This document shows, piece after piece, positions 23,248-31,761 of a stretch of DNA of 64,000 nucleotides. The stretch covers positions 62,001 to 126,000 of the forward strand of contig DPGI01000005.1 in the NCBI GenBank assembly GCA_003522085.1, in the 5' to 3' direction. A program made the translations under genes and the position numbers. Each line of letters begins with the position of its first letter. Position 1 is the stretch's first letter. The stretch is from Clostridiales bacterium (GTDB taxonomy: Bacteria; Bacillota; Clostridia; Christensenellales; UBA1242). A model generated the notes under the pieces. The model was given only the letters and a program-made list of their open reading frames with translations, had not been told where the DNA came from and made no database searches.

Positions 23248-25381
23248 AGAAATCTTAGCAAGTGAATTTAGTCTTAAACAAGTTTATGCCGAAAACATAA
23301 TCTCGCTTTTAGACGAAGGCAACACAATTCCATTTATCGCAAGATACCGAAAAGAAATGCACGGCTCATGTGACGACCAAGTGCTCCGCGCTTTTTCTGA
23401 CAGACTTAAATATTTAAGAAATTTGAATGAAGAAAAAGAAAAGGTTCAACGTGTAATCACCGAGCAAGGCAAGTGGACGCCAGAGCTTGAAAAAGCACTT
23501 TCAGCCGCTCAAACTTTGACAGAAGTCGAAGACATCTATCGTCCATACAAGCCAAAAAGAAAAACTCGCGCATCAGTCGCAATCGCAAATGGTTTAGAGC
23601 CTCTCGCTGACATTATTCAAAGCCAGAAGAAAGGCGTAAACATTCAAGAAGAAGCCGCAAACTTTGTCAACGAAAACGTGCCAGATGTTGCAGCCGCAAT
23701 CCAAGGCGCAAAAGATATCATCGCAGAAAGAATCAGTGACGATGCCGAACTCCGCAAAAATTTGCGCGAACTTTTATGGGAAAAAGCCAGCCTTTTCTGC
23801 ACGCTTTTAGACGGCGAAAACAAACTCACTTACGAAGGTTACAATGGCTTTAAACAAGAAGTAAACAAGCTTCCAAGCCACCGAATCTTAGCGATAAATC
23901 GTGGCGAAAAAGAAAAGTGTTTAAAAGTTGAAACACAAGTAAATATGGAACTTCTTTTAAACGAAATTCGCTCATCTTACAAAAAAGATAACGAACAAAC
24001 CAACGAAATCATGGACGAGATAATCGAAGACTCGCTTGACCGTTTGCTTTTTCCAGCGCTTGAACGTGAACTTCGCTCAACGCTTACAGACAACGCTTGC
24101 GAACAAGCCATCAAAATGTTTGAAGTCAACTTAAAGCCACTTTTGATGGAAGCCCCACTCAAAAACAACATAATTTTAGGGCTCGACCCAGCGTATAGAA
24201 CTGGCTGCAAAATCGCTGTAATCGACAAAAAAGGTGACGTATTAGACACAACAGTAATCTATCCAACACCACCACAATCAAAAACAGAAGAAAGCATCGA
24301 AAAACTTAAAGCGCTCATCGAAAAATACAATGTTGACATTGTTTCAATCGGAAACGGAACTGCATCAAAAGAAGCCGAAATCTTTGTTGCCGAACTTATA
24401 AAACACGTTTCGCGCCCAGTTTCATATGCGGTTGTAAGCGAAGCCGGCGCATCTGTGTATTCAGCATCAAAACTCGGCGCCGAAGAATTCCCAGACTATG
24501 ACGTATCTCTCCGCAGCGCAGTATCAATTGCCCGCAGACTTCAAGACCCACTTGCTGAACTCATCAAAATCGACGTTAAAAGCATCGGCGTAGGTCAATA
24601 CCAACACGACATGCCACAAGCACGCTTAACCGAAGTGCTTACAGGCGTTGTAGAAGATTGCGTAAACAGTGTAGGAGTCGACTTAAACACAGCATCTCCA
24701 TCGCTCCTGTCATACGTTTCAGGTCTTAATATGTCAATCGCAAAAAACATAACAGCATATCGTGCAAAAATCAAAGGCTTTAAAAACAGAAGCGAACTTC
24801 TTTCTGTTCCAAAACTTGGACCAAAAGCGTTTGAACAATGTGCAGGTTTCTTGCGCATAACTGACGGAAACAACATTCTCGACAACACAGGCGTCCACCC
24901 AGAAGCATACGAAGCAACCGACAAGCTTTTGAAAATGTTTACACTCACAGTTGACGATGTCCGTAAAGGCGAACTCAACCTTGAAAATCTCATCGCTCTT
25001 AAAGGCGAACAAAAAGTTGCCGATGAAATTGGAGTCGGCGTTCCAACACTCCACGACATCGCAAAAGAACTCGCAAAGCCGGGCAGAGACATCCGTGAAA
25101 GCATGCCAAAGCCAGTCCTTCGCAGCGACGTTTTAAGCATGGAAGACTTAAAAGAAGGCATGGTGTTCAGCGGCAAAGTGCGCAATGTTGTCGACTTTGG
25201 AGCGTTTGTTGACATTGGCGTGCATCAAGACGGCTTAGTCCACATTTCACAAATCTGTGATGCCTACATCAAACATCCATCAGAAGTTTTAAAAGTTGGA
25301 CAAACAGTAGACGTTAAAATTTTAAGCGTCGACCTTGAAAAAAAGCGTATTTCGCTTACAATGAAAGGAATAGAAAAGTAA
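23237..25381 (+). CDS. tex: Tex-family RNA-binding transcription accessory protein
   Basis: This is a 714-residue Tex/YdcI protein. In order it has the N-terminal helical Tex domain (E-F-S-L-K-Q-V-Y ... I-P-F-I-A-R-Y-R-K-E), a YqgF/RNase H-like domain (I-L-G-L-D-P-A-Y-R-T-G, about 314-440), helix-hairpin-helix repeats (about 480-560) and a C-terminal S1 domain (about 640-712, with V-V-D-F-G-A-F-V-D-I-G and D-G-L-V-H-I-S). Tex binds nucleic acids and is tied to transcription and ribosome rescue; its exact reaction is unsettled. It starts inside the preceding gene behind AGGAGAA, and mcsA-mcsB-clpC follow in the same direction. Confidence 0.93.
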   Translation: MKIEEILASEFSLKQVYAENIISLLDEGNTIPFIARYRKEMHGSCDDQVLRAFSDRLKYLRNLNEEKEKVQRVITEQGKWTPELEKALSAAQTLTEVEDIYRPYKPKRKTRASVAIANGLEPLADIIQSQKKGVNIQEEAANFVNENVPDVAAAIQGAKDIIAERISDDAELRKNLRELLWEKASLFCTLLDGENKLTYEGYNGFKQEVNKLPSHRILAINRGEKEKCLKVETQVNMELLLNEIRSSYKKDNEQTNEIMDEIIEDSLDRLLFPALERELRSTLTDNACEQAIKMFEVNLKPLLMEAPLKNNIILGLDPAYRTGCKIAVIDKKGDVLDTTVIYPTPPQSKTEESIEKLKALIEKYNVDIVSIGNGTASKEAEIFVAELIKHVSRPVSYAVVSEAGASVYSASKLGAEEFPDYDVSLRSAVSIARRLQDPLAELIKIDVKSIGVGQYQHDMPQARLTEVLTGVVEDCVNSVGVDLNTASPSLLSYVSGLNMSIAKNITAYRAKIKGFKNRSELLSVPKLGPKAFEQCAGFLRITDGNNILDNTGVHPEAYEATDKLLKMFTLTVDDVRKGELNLENLIALKGEQKVADEIGVGVPTLHDIAKELAKPGRDIRESMPKPVLRSDVLSMEDLKEGMVFSGKVRNVVDFGAFVDIGVHQDGLVHISQICDAYIKHPSEVLKVGQTVDVKILSVDLEKKRISLTMKGIEK

Positions 25382-25405
25382 TTTAGATTAAAAAAGGAGA
25401 AAACT

Positions 25406-25588
25406 ACGGAAAAAGACACATGCCCATATTGTGGCAGCACCTACAAAATGATTAAAGAAAGCGGACTTGTTGGCTGTGAAAACTGCTATTTTGAAATAGC
25501 AGAACTTTCGCAAGCGGCACGCTCGCTTTTTGACGGCAAAACTTTTTCCGGCCGCGCTCCACAAAGGAGGGGACATGGACAATTTTAG
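25406..25588 (+). CDS. mini-McsA: single zinc-finger McsA-like protein with ACG start
   Basis: A 60-codon frame carries C-P-Y-C-G ... G-L-V-G-C-E-N-C-Y ... G-R-A-P-Q-R. This matches the second zinc finger of McsA, the activator of the arginine kinase McsB and of ClpC. The first finger and the UVR tail of normal McsA (about 180 residues) are missing. There is no ATG, GTG or TTG between the upstream in-frame stop (25379-25381) and the first CxxC. AAAAGGAG at 25392-25399 sits 6 nt before ACG 25406. Either ACG initiates, or a base error hides an ATG. An ATG at 25448 would lose two cysteines. It overlaps mcsB by 14 nt, in the usual mcsA-mcsB-clpC order. Confidence 0.7.
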   Translation, partial: TEKDTCPYCGSTYKMIKESGLVGCENCYFEIAELSQAARSLFDGKTFSGRAPQRRGHGQF

Positions 25589-26591
25589 CAGTGTTGCAAT
25601 CTCCTCACGAATTCGCTTAGCCCGCAACATTTCGGGCATCGAATTTATGCCCAAACTCACCAGCGAAGACAAAATCGACTATATCTCATCTTCAATGCAG
25701 GCACTTTTGTCGGCATCTGGCGACTTTACAACGCAAAAACTAGCCGATTTGCCTTTGTCACGCTGCACATCGCTGTTAGAGCGTCACATAATCTCAAAAG
25801 CGCTTATCGAAAACAAAGACATTTCGCTTGTTTCAACAAATGAAGATGAGTCGATAATTGTTATGATTATGGAAGAAGACCACTTGCGTCTTCAAAGCAT
25901 CTTGCCGGGGCTCAACCTGTTTGAAGCATATAATCAGCTCCTGCCACTCGACGAAAAAATCTCATCAAGTTTTGTCATCGCCTTTGACGACGAACTTGGC
26001 TATTTGACATCGTCGCCATCAAATCTTGGCACAGGAATGCGCGCATCAGTCATGGTGTTTATTCCAGCGCTCGAAAAAAGTGGTAGAATAAATCAGCTCA
26101 TTTCCGAAGCCCGAAAGTTTGGATTGACTTTCCGCGGTGCGTATGGCGAAGGCAGCGAAAGCAAAGGCTTTATCTATCAAATCTCAAATCAGGGTCTGCT
26201 CAGTTTAAGTGAAGAAGAAATAATCGACCGTGTAAACGACTTTTTCTTTAGCATATATGACGAAGAAATGCGTTTAAGAGCGCAAATTTATGAGCAAAAT
26301 AAAGACGAACTCAACGACCAAATCATGCGTGCATATGGCATACTCACAAATGCCTATTTGCTTGAAGAAGACGAGATGTTTTCGCTGCTTGGTATGATAA
26401 GGTTTGGGCACGAACTTGGTTTGCTTAAAATCAAAGATGTTGACCTGTTTATGAAGCTTTTTTATCATGGCGGGGCAGCATTATTAAAAGAAATTCGACC
26501 TTTTTCGCAAGATGAAAAGGAAAACCGCATTCGAGCCGAGTATATAGTAAAAAGGGTAAAAAACCTAGTAAAAATAGGAGGTGAAAAATGA
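25575..26591 (+). CDS. mcsB: protein arginine kinase McsB
   Basis: McsB phosphorylates arginines on damaged proteins and so marks them for ClpCP. The 338 residues show the phosphagen-kinase phosphate-binding S-S-R-I-R-L-A-R-N, E-E-D-H-L-R-L-Q (the N-E-E-D-H-L-R motif), N-L-G-T-G-M-R-A-S-V-M and F-R-G-A-Y-G-E-G. The Cys that normally precedes P-T-N-x-G-T-G is Ser147 here (S-S-P-S-N-L-G-T-G). A frame open from ATG 25530 exists, but AAAGGAGG at 25564-25571 points to ATG 25575. It overlaps clpC at ATGA. No ctsR gene is in the cluster. Confidence 0.92.
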   Translation: MDNFSSVAISSRIRLARNISGIEFMPKLTSEDKIDYISSSMQALLSASGDFTTQKLADLPLSRCTSLLERHIISKALIENKDISLVSTNEDESIIVMIMEEDHLRLQSILPGLNLFEAYNQLLPLDEKISSSFVIAFDDELGYLTSSPSNLGTGMRASVMVFIPALEKSGRINQLISEARKFGLTFRGAYGEGSESKGFIYQISNQGLLSLSEEEIIDRVNDFFFSIYDEEMRLRAQIYEQNKDELNDQIMRAYGILTNAYLLEEDEMFSLLGMIRFGHELGLLKIKDVDLFMKLFYHGGAALLKEIRPFSQDEKENRIRAEYIVKRVKNLVKIGGEK

Positions 26592-29020
26592 ATATAGGCG
26601 GTAATTATTTTTCGGACACAATCGAAAAAGTAATCAAAAACGCAAGTCGTATAGCCTTGCGATTTGGAAGTGACGTCGTAGGAACCGAGCATATTCTTTA
26701 TGGCATAACTTCCGTTAAAGAAAGTCTTTCAGCCAAAGCGCTTGCAGAATATGGAGTGACTGAAGAAGATTTATTCGAACTTTTCAGTGACAACTGTTAT
26801 GAAGAGCAAGTTTTTGGCAGTGTAGAACTTTCTCCACGAGTAAAAGATCTTTTCAAAACAGCGCAACAAATCGCGCTTGAATACAACCATTCTTTCCTTG
26901 GCACAGAGCACCTTTTCTTAGCGCTTTTGTCATCGCAAGGATCGGTTGCATTAAAATTGCTTACAAATCATTATGGAGTCGACATTCAAGCGCTTTACAA
27001 CAAAATTGCAATGTCGCTTGAACAATCATCGCTCTCATCAAACGAGCAAAAATCGCAAAATCAATCAAAAAGCACTTTGCCTGAAAAGTTGCTTGAAATG
27101 GGCAGTGATATAACCTTAAAGGCAAAAGAACACAAACTCGATCCCGTAATAGGAAGGGAAGACGAAATCGAAAGAATCATCGAAATCCTTTGCCGAAAAA
27201 CCAAAAACAACCCAGTGCTTATCGGTGAAGCTGGCGTCGGCAAAACCGCAATAATCGAAGGCCTTGCACAGGCAATCGTAAGCGGAAATGTTCCCGAACA
27301 ATTAAAAGGCAAAATCATCTATTCGCTTGAAATTGGCGGACTTATGGCAGGCACAAAATATCGTGGCAGCATGGAAGAAAAACTGAAAGATGCCATCGAA
27401 ACAATTATTAAAGACAAAAACATAATTGTTTTCATCGATGAAATCCACACACTTGCACAAGCCGGCTCAAAAGACGGCGAAACAAGCCCAGCTGATATGT
27501 TAAAACCATATCTCGCACGTGGTGAAATGCAAACAATCGGTGCAACAACAACTGACGAATATCGCAAATTCATCGAAAAAGACAAGGCACTTGAGCGTCG
27601 TTTCCAACCAATACTTGTATCGCCACCATCAGTCAGTGATACAATTCAAATTTTGAAAGGCTTAAAAGACACATATGAAGCCTTCCACAAAATTAAAATC
27701 AGCGACGAAGCCATCGAAGCCGCAGCAGTGCTTTCAGACCGTTACATTATGGACAGATCTTTGCCAGACAAAGCCATCGACCTTATTGATGAAGCGTGCA
27801 GCAAAGCAAAAGTCAACTTCTCAATCAAGCCACAAGCGATAAAAGACCTTGAAGACAAAATTGCAGCACTTTCATCATCGCGAGATGACGCATCTCTTCA
27901 AAGAAACTATGAAAAGGCGGCAAACCTTCAATCTGAAATTATAAAACTTGAAGACGAACTCAAGAAAAAACAATCCAAACTTCAACCTAAAAAGCAATCA
28001 GTAAATCAAATTGGCGCAAACGAAATTGCAGCAGTAGTTGCAAAATGGACAGGCATTCCAGTAACAAGAATTACTGAAAGCGAAAAGGAAAAATTGCTTC
28101 ACTTAGAAGAAATTTTACACAAACGTGTTGTCGGACAAGACGAGGCCGTTCAAGCGGTTGCAAAAGCAATCCGCCGTTCAAGAGTGGGCTTGCAAGATTC
28201 AAAACGCCCAATCGGTTCATTCTTGTTCCTTGGTCAAACTGGTGTCGGTAAAACCGAACTTTCAAAGGCAATCGCCGAAGCGCTGTTTGACGATGAAAAC
28301 AACATAATCCGAATTGATATGTCAGAATACATGGAGTCGCATTCGGTGTCAAAGCTCATCGGTTCGCCTCCAGGATATGTAGGTTATGACGAAGGTGGTC
28401 AACTCACCGAAGCCGTTCGCCGCAGACCATACAGTGTAGTTCTTTTCGATGAAATTGAAAAAGCTCATCCTGACATTTTCAACGCGCTTTTGCAAATCCT
28501 TGACGATGGCAGATTGACAGACGGACAGGGCAGAACAGTAAGTTTTAAAAACACAGTCATCATCATGACATCAAACGTCGGTGCAAGCGAAGTCAGCCAA
28601 AACAAAAAACTTGGATTCTCTGACGAAAACGAACAACCTGTCACTGACAAAGAAATTTATCTCCACGCGCTCAAACAAAAATTTAAACCTGAATTTATCA
28701 ACCGTATCGACGTTGTTTGCGTGTTTGAACCACTCACTCAACCTCAACTTGTTATGATTGCAAAAATCTTAATATCAAACATCAACAAACGTTTGCTTGA
28801 AAAAGGTCTTACAATCAAAATGACAGAAGAAGCGCTTGACTTCATCGTTCAAAAAGGCTCAAACAGCGAATATGGTGCTCGTCCATTAAAGAGATATCTT
28901 CAACAAGAAGTCGAAGACAGAATTGCTGAAAAATTACTTTTAGGCGAACTTGAAGAAAAGGGAACGATTGTGATTGATTGCAAAGACGGCGAGCTTGAAT
29001 TCACTTCACAAAATGCTTAA
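26588..29020 (+). CDS. clpC: ATP-dependent Clp protease ATPase subunit ClpC
   Basis: This is an 810-residue Hsp100 unfoldase that feeds ClpP. It has a Clp N domain (about 1-150) and a first AAA+ domain with Walker A G-E-A-G-V-G-K-T (about 213). A linker with a UVR-like coiled segment (about 430-465) precedes a second AAA+ domain with Walker A G-Q-T-G-V-G-K-T (about 549) and the C-terminal D2 small domain ending near L-L-G-E-L. Adaptor-dependent ClpC normally works with McsB, which is the adjacent gene. The start follows TAGGAGGTG. I see no CtsR-type direct repeat (GGTCAAA) upstream of the cluster. Confidence 0.96.
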   Translation: MNIGGNYFSDTIEKVIKNASRIALRFGSDVVGTEHILYGITSVKESLSAKALAEYGVTEEDLFELFSDNCYEEQVFGSVELSPRVKDLFKTAQQIALEYNHSFLGTEHLFLALLSSQGSVALKLLTNHYGVDIQALYNKIAMSLEQSSLSSNEQKSQNQSKSTLPEKLLEMGSDITLKAKEHKLDPVIGREDEIERIIEILCRKTKNNPVLIGEAGVGKTAIIEGLAQAIVSGNVPEQLKGKIIYSLEIGGLMAGTKYRGSMEEKLKDAIETIIKDKNIIVFIDEIHTLAQAGSKDGETSPADMLKPYLARGEMQTIGATTTDEYRKFIEKDKALERRFQPILVSPPSVSDTIQILKGLKDTYEAFHKIKISDEAIEAAAVLSDRYIMDRSLPDKAIDLIDEACSKAKVNFSIKPQAIKDLEDKIAALSSSRDDASLQRNYEKAANLQSEIIKLEDELKKKQSKLQPKKQSVNQIGANEIAAVVAKWTGIPVTRITESEKEKLLHLEEILHKRVVGQDEAVQAVAKAIRRSRVGLQDSKRPIGSFLFLGQTGVGKTELSKAIAEALFDDENNIIRIDMSEYMESHSVSKLIGSPPGYVGYDEGGQLTEAVRRRPYSVVLFDEIEKAHPDIFNALLQILDDGRLTDGQGRTVSFKNTVIIMTSNVGASEVSQNKKLGFSDENEQPVTDKEIYLHALKQKFKPEFINRIDVVCVFEPLTQPQLVMIAKILISNINKRLLEKGLTIKMTEEALDFIVQKGSNSEYGARPLKRYLQQEVEDRIAEKLLLGELEEKGTIVIDCKDGELEFTSQNA

Positions 29021-29027
29021 AAACGCT

Positions 29028-29055
29028 TTGAAAAAAAGGCGAACTTTGCTAGAAT
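29028..29055 (+). promoter_or_regulatory. Probable promoter for hpf
   Basis: TTGAAA (29028-29033), 16 bp, TAGAAT (29050-29055), between the clpC stop and the hpf ribosome binding site. Confidence 0.5.
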
Positions 29056-29077
29056 AATAAAGAAGGAGAAAACAAAT

Positions 29078-29602
29078 ATGAAAATTGAATTCTTAGAAAG
29101 AAATTACAAAATTTCAAACAAACTTAAAGACATAATCACAGACAAAGTTGAAAGACTTTCAAAATATTTTGGTGATGATGCCAAAGTTAAAGTGCTTTGC
29201 AGCGAACAAAACAAAACACAAAAACTTGAGCTTACAATCGTAAACAAAGGCATGCTTTACAGAAGCGAAGTATCAGGCGACGAAATGTATAACAACATCG
29301 ACCTTGCACTTCCAAAAATCGAACGTCAAATCGTTCGTCACAAAGACAAAAAGATTGCAAAATCAAGAGTGAAAGAAGTTAATGCTTACGAGTTCATCAA
29401 AGAAGAACCAGAAGAAGAACTTGCAGACGTTTACAAGAAAAAATCATTTAATCTTGACCCAATCACAGTTGACGAAGCAAAAGATTATATTGAACGTCTT
29501 GGACACACATTCTTTGTATTCTTAAATGCAGAAACAGGCAAAGTCAACGTGCTTTACAAAAGAAAAGACGAAAAATATGGCCTTATCGAAGTGAATTATT
29601 AA
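29078..29602 (+). CDS. hpf: ribosome hibernation promoting factor, long form
   Basis: Long HPF dimerises 70S ribosomes into inactive 100S particles in stationary phase. The 174 residues hold the S30AE domain (1-100: M-K-I-E-F-L-E-R-N-Y, with basic R-H-K-D-K-K-I-A-K-S near 97-106), an acidic linker, and the C-terminal dimerisation domain (about 120-174: D-P-I-T-V-D-E-A ... F-F-V-F-L-N-A-E-T-G). Length and both domains are typical. The start follows AGAAGGAG, and a strong terminator ends the gene. Confidence 0.95.
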   Translation: MKIEFLERNYKISNKLKDIITDKVERLSKYFGDDAKVKVLCSEQNKTQKLELTIVNKGMLYRSEVSGDEMYNNIDLALPKIERQIVRHKDKKIAKSRVKEVNAYEFIKEEPEEELADVYKKKSFNLDPITVDEAKDYIERLGHTFFVFLNAETGKVNVLYKRKDEKYGLIEVNY

Positions 29603-29613
29603 GACATAAAAAA

Positions 29614-29646
29614 CAAAAAAATAGGTTGGTAACAACCTATTTTTTA
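29614..29646. terminator. Terminator between hpf and ung (convergent)
   Basis: AAATAGGTTG and CAACCTATTT form a perfect stem around a 4-nt loop. A and T runs lie on both sides, so it can serve both genes. Confidence 0.9.
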
Positions 29647-29682
29647 TTTTCTTTAATGCCAAATTATAATGCATTTTTTGCG

Positions 29683-30339
29683 CTATTTCCAGTCGATAGG
29701 GCTCTGTCCATTCTTTATTAAAAACTCGTTGCATTTTGAAAAATGTTTGCAGCCGAAAAATCCGCGATAAGCCGAAAGTGGGCTTGGATGAGGCGCTTTC
29801 AAAACAAGATGTTGAGGCTCTATAATCGGTGCAAATTGTTGCGCGTGTGATCCCCAAAGCATAAACACGATTGGCTCTTTTCGCTTTGCCAAAAGTTCGA
29901 TAATTTTGCCAGTAAATTGCTCCCAGCCTTTGCCTTTGTGGCTCATGGCGGCGTGTTTTCTGACAGTAAGAGTAGTGTTTAAAAGCAGCACACCTTGCTT
30001 TGCCCAGCGGCTTAAATCTCCGCTTTGAAGTGGCGTAACGCCTGTGTCAGATTTTATTTCTTGAAAGATATTTACAAGTGAAGGTGGCAGCGGAGTTGGA
30101 TCAAGCACCGAAAAACTAAGTCCGTGCGCTTGTCCGGGTTCGTGATAAGGGTCTTGTCCTAAAATCACAACCTTAACCTTGTCATAAGGAACATAGTTTA
30201 GAGCGTTAAAAACAAGGTCGTCTTCGGGGTAAATATCATATTTTTCGCGTTCGCTTTTCAAAAAAGATTGCAGCGCAATAAAATAATCCTTGTTTGTTTC
30301 GTTTGCTAAAAGGTCAAGCCAGCTTTTTCTAATTTTCAT
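29683..30339 (-). CDS. ung: uracil-DNA glycosylase, family 1
   Basis: Ung removes uracil from DNA as the first step of base excision repair. The 218 residues carry the water-activating loop G-Q-D-P-Y-H-E-P-G-Q-A-H-G-L-S-F, the uracil-binding L-L-L-N-T-T-L-T-V and the minor-groove loop H-P-S-P-L-S-A-Y-R-G-F-F. All are canonical. The gene is monocistronic and convergent with hpf. Confidence 0.96.
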   Translation of the reverse strand: MKIRKSWLDLLANETNKDYFIALQSFLKSEREKYDIYPEDDLVFNALNYVPYDKVKVVILGQDPYHEPGQAHGLSFSVLDPTPLPPSLVNIFQEIKSDTGVTPLQSGDLSRWAKQGVLLLNTTLTVRKHAAMSHKGKGWEQFTGKIIELLAKRKEPIVFMLWGSHAQQFAPIIEPQHLVLKAPHPSPLSAYRGFFGCKHFSKCNEFLIKNGQSPIDWK

Positions 30340-30403
30340 CTTATGCCTCTAGAAAAATATTAACACAAAACAATCAAAAATGCAAATCACAGGCCATAAT
30401 GTT

Positions 30404-30431
30404 TTGAAAAATAAGCAAAATATGCTATGCT
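30404..30431 (+). promoter_or_regulatory. Promoter of the eno-tyrS cluster
   Basis: TTGAAA (30404-30409), 16 bp, TATGCT (30426-30431), about 20 nt upstream of the AAAGGGAAAAG site of eno. Confidence 0.55.
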
Positions 30432-30453
30432 CTAAGCATAAAAGGGAAAAGTT

Positions 30454-31752
30454 ATGAAAGAACTTAAAATCAAAAAAATTCATGCGCGTCAAATTCTGGA
30501 TTCACGTTCAAATCCAACTGTTGAAGTTGAAGTAACACTCGAAAACGGAATTATGGGCAGAGCCTCAGTTCCATCTGGCGCATCAACAGGCGCATTTGAA
30601 GCAGTCGAACTTCGTGATGGCAACAAAAAATGCTATCACGGCAAAAGCGTGCTGAAAGCGGTTGAAAATGTTAATACAATTATTGCAAAAGCAATCGTTG
30701 GCAAAAATGTTTATGATCAAAAAGGCATAGACAAAGCCATGATCGCCCTTGACGGCACCGAAAACAAAGCAAATCTTGGTGCAAATGCAATTCTCGGAGT
30801 CAGCCTTGCAGTTGCAAAAGCGGCGTCAATTGCAGACGGCAAACCACTTTATAGATATTTAGGCAAAGAAAGCGTGCTTCCAGTGCCAATGTTAAACATC
30901 TTAAACGGTGGCAAACACGCCGACAACAATATAAACTGTCAGGAATTTATGATAATGCCAGTCGGCGCCAAAACCTTTACTCAGGCGTTACAATGGTCGG
31001 CAGAAATTTATCAAACATTAAAGTCGGTTCTTAAAAGCAAAAATCTTGCCACTGGGGTGGGAGATGAAGGCGGCTTCGCTCCAAATCTTCAAAGCGACGA
31101 AGACGCACTCAAAAACATAGTTGAAGCCATCGAAAAAGCGGGATACAAACCGGGCAGTCAAGTTGCAATCGCACTTGACGTTGCAGCAACCGAAATGTAT
31201 GACGAAGCAGTTAAAATTGGCAAAGAAGGCAGTTATTATTTCTGGAAAACAGGCGAAGTTTACACAGCCGAACAACTTATCAAATATTACAAATCACTCA
31301 CAGAAAAATATCCAATCATCTCAATTGAAGACGGCTTAGCTGAAGAAGATTGGCAGGGTTGGGCAGCACTTACAAAAGCACTTGGCAAAAAATTGCAACT
31401 TGTCGGCGACGACCTTTTTGTAACAAACACAAAACGCCTTAAAAAAGGCATCGAAAACCAAGTAAGCAATTCAATCTTAATCAAAGTAAATCAAATCGGC
31501 ACGCTCACCGAAGCAATCGAAGCAATCCGTCTTGCCAACAAAAATCATATGACAGCAGTTGTTTCGCATCGCAGCGGTGAAACCGAAGATTCGTTCATCG
31601 CCGACCTTGTAGTAGGTCTTGGATGCGGTCAAATCAAAACAGGCGCGCCAGCACGCAGCGAACGCGTAGCAAAATACAACCAACTTCTTCGCATCGAAGA
31701 AAATCTTGGCAAACACGCAATTTACAAAGGTAAAAAAGCACTTAAAGCATAA
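30454..31752 (+). CDS. eno: enolase (phosphopyruvate hydratase)
   Basis: Enolase converts 2-phosphoglycerate to phosphoenolpyruvate in glycolysis. The 432-residue protein has the N-terminal A-R-Q-I-L-D-S-R-S-N-P-T, the flexible loop S-G-A-S-T-G, G-D-E-G-G-F-A-P, metal ligands in S-I-E-D-G and G-D-D-L-F-V-T-N, the catalytic Lys in I-L-I-K-V-N-Q-I-G and S-H-R-S-G-E-T-E-D. Length and motifs are standard. It heads a run of five plus-strand genes that ends at the terminator at 34391, without obvious internal promoters. Confidence 0.98.
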   Translation: MKELKIKKIHARQILDSRSNPTVEVEVTLENGIMGRASVPSGASTGAFEAVELRDGNKKCYHGKSVLKAVENVNTIIAKAIVGKNVYDQKGIDKAMIALDGTENKANLGANAILGVSLAVAKAASIADGKPLYRYLGKESVLPVPMLNILNGGKHADNNINCQEFMIMPVGAKTFTQALQWSAEIYQTLKSVLKSKNLATGVGDEGGFAPNLQSDEDALKNIVEAIEKAGYKPGSQVAIALDVAATEMYDEAVKIGKEGSYYFWKTGEVYTAEQLIKYYKSLTEKYPIISIEDGLAEEDWQGWAALTKALGKKLQLVGDDLFVTNTKRLKKGIENQVSNSILIKVNQIGTLTEAIEAIRLANKNHMTAVVSHRSGETEDSFIADLVVGLGCGQIKTGAPARSERVAKYNQLLRIEENLGKHAIYKGKKALKA

Positions 31753-31761
31753 GGAGAAAAC

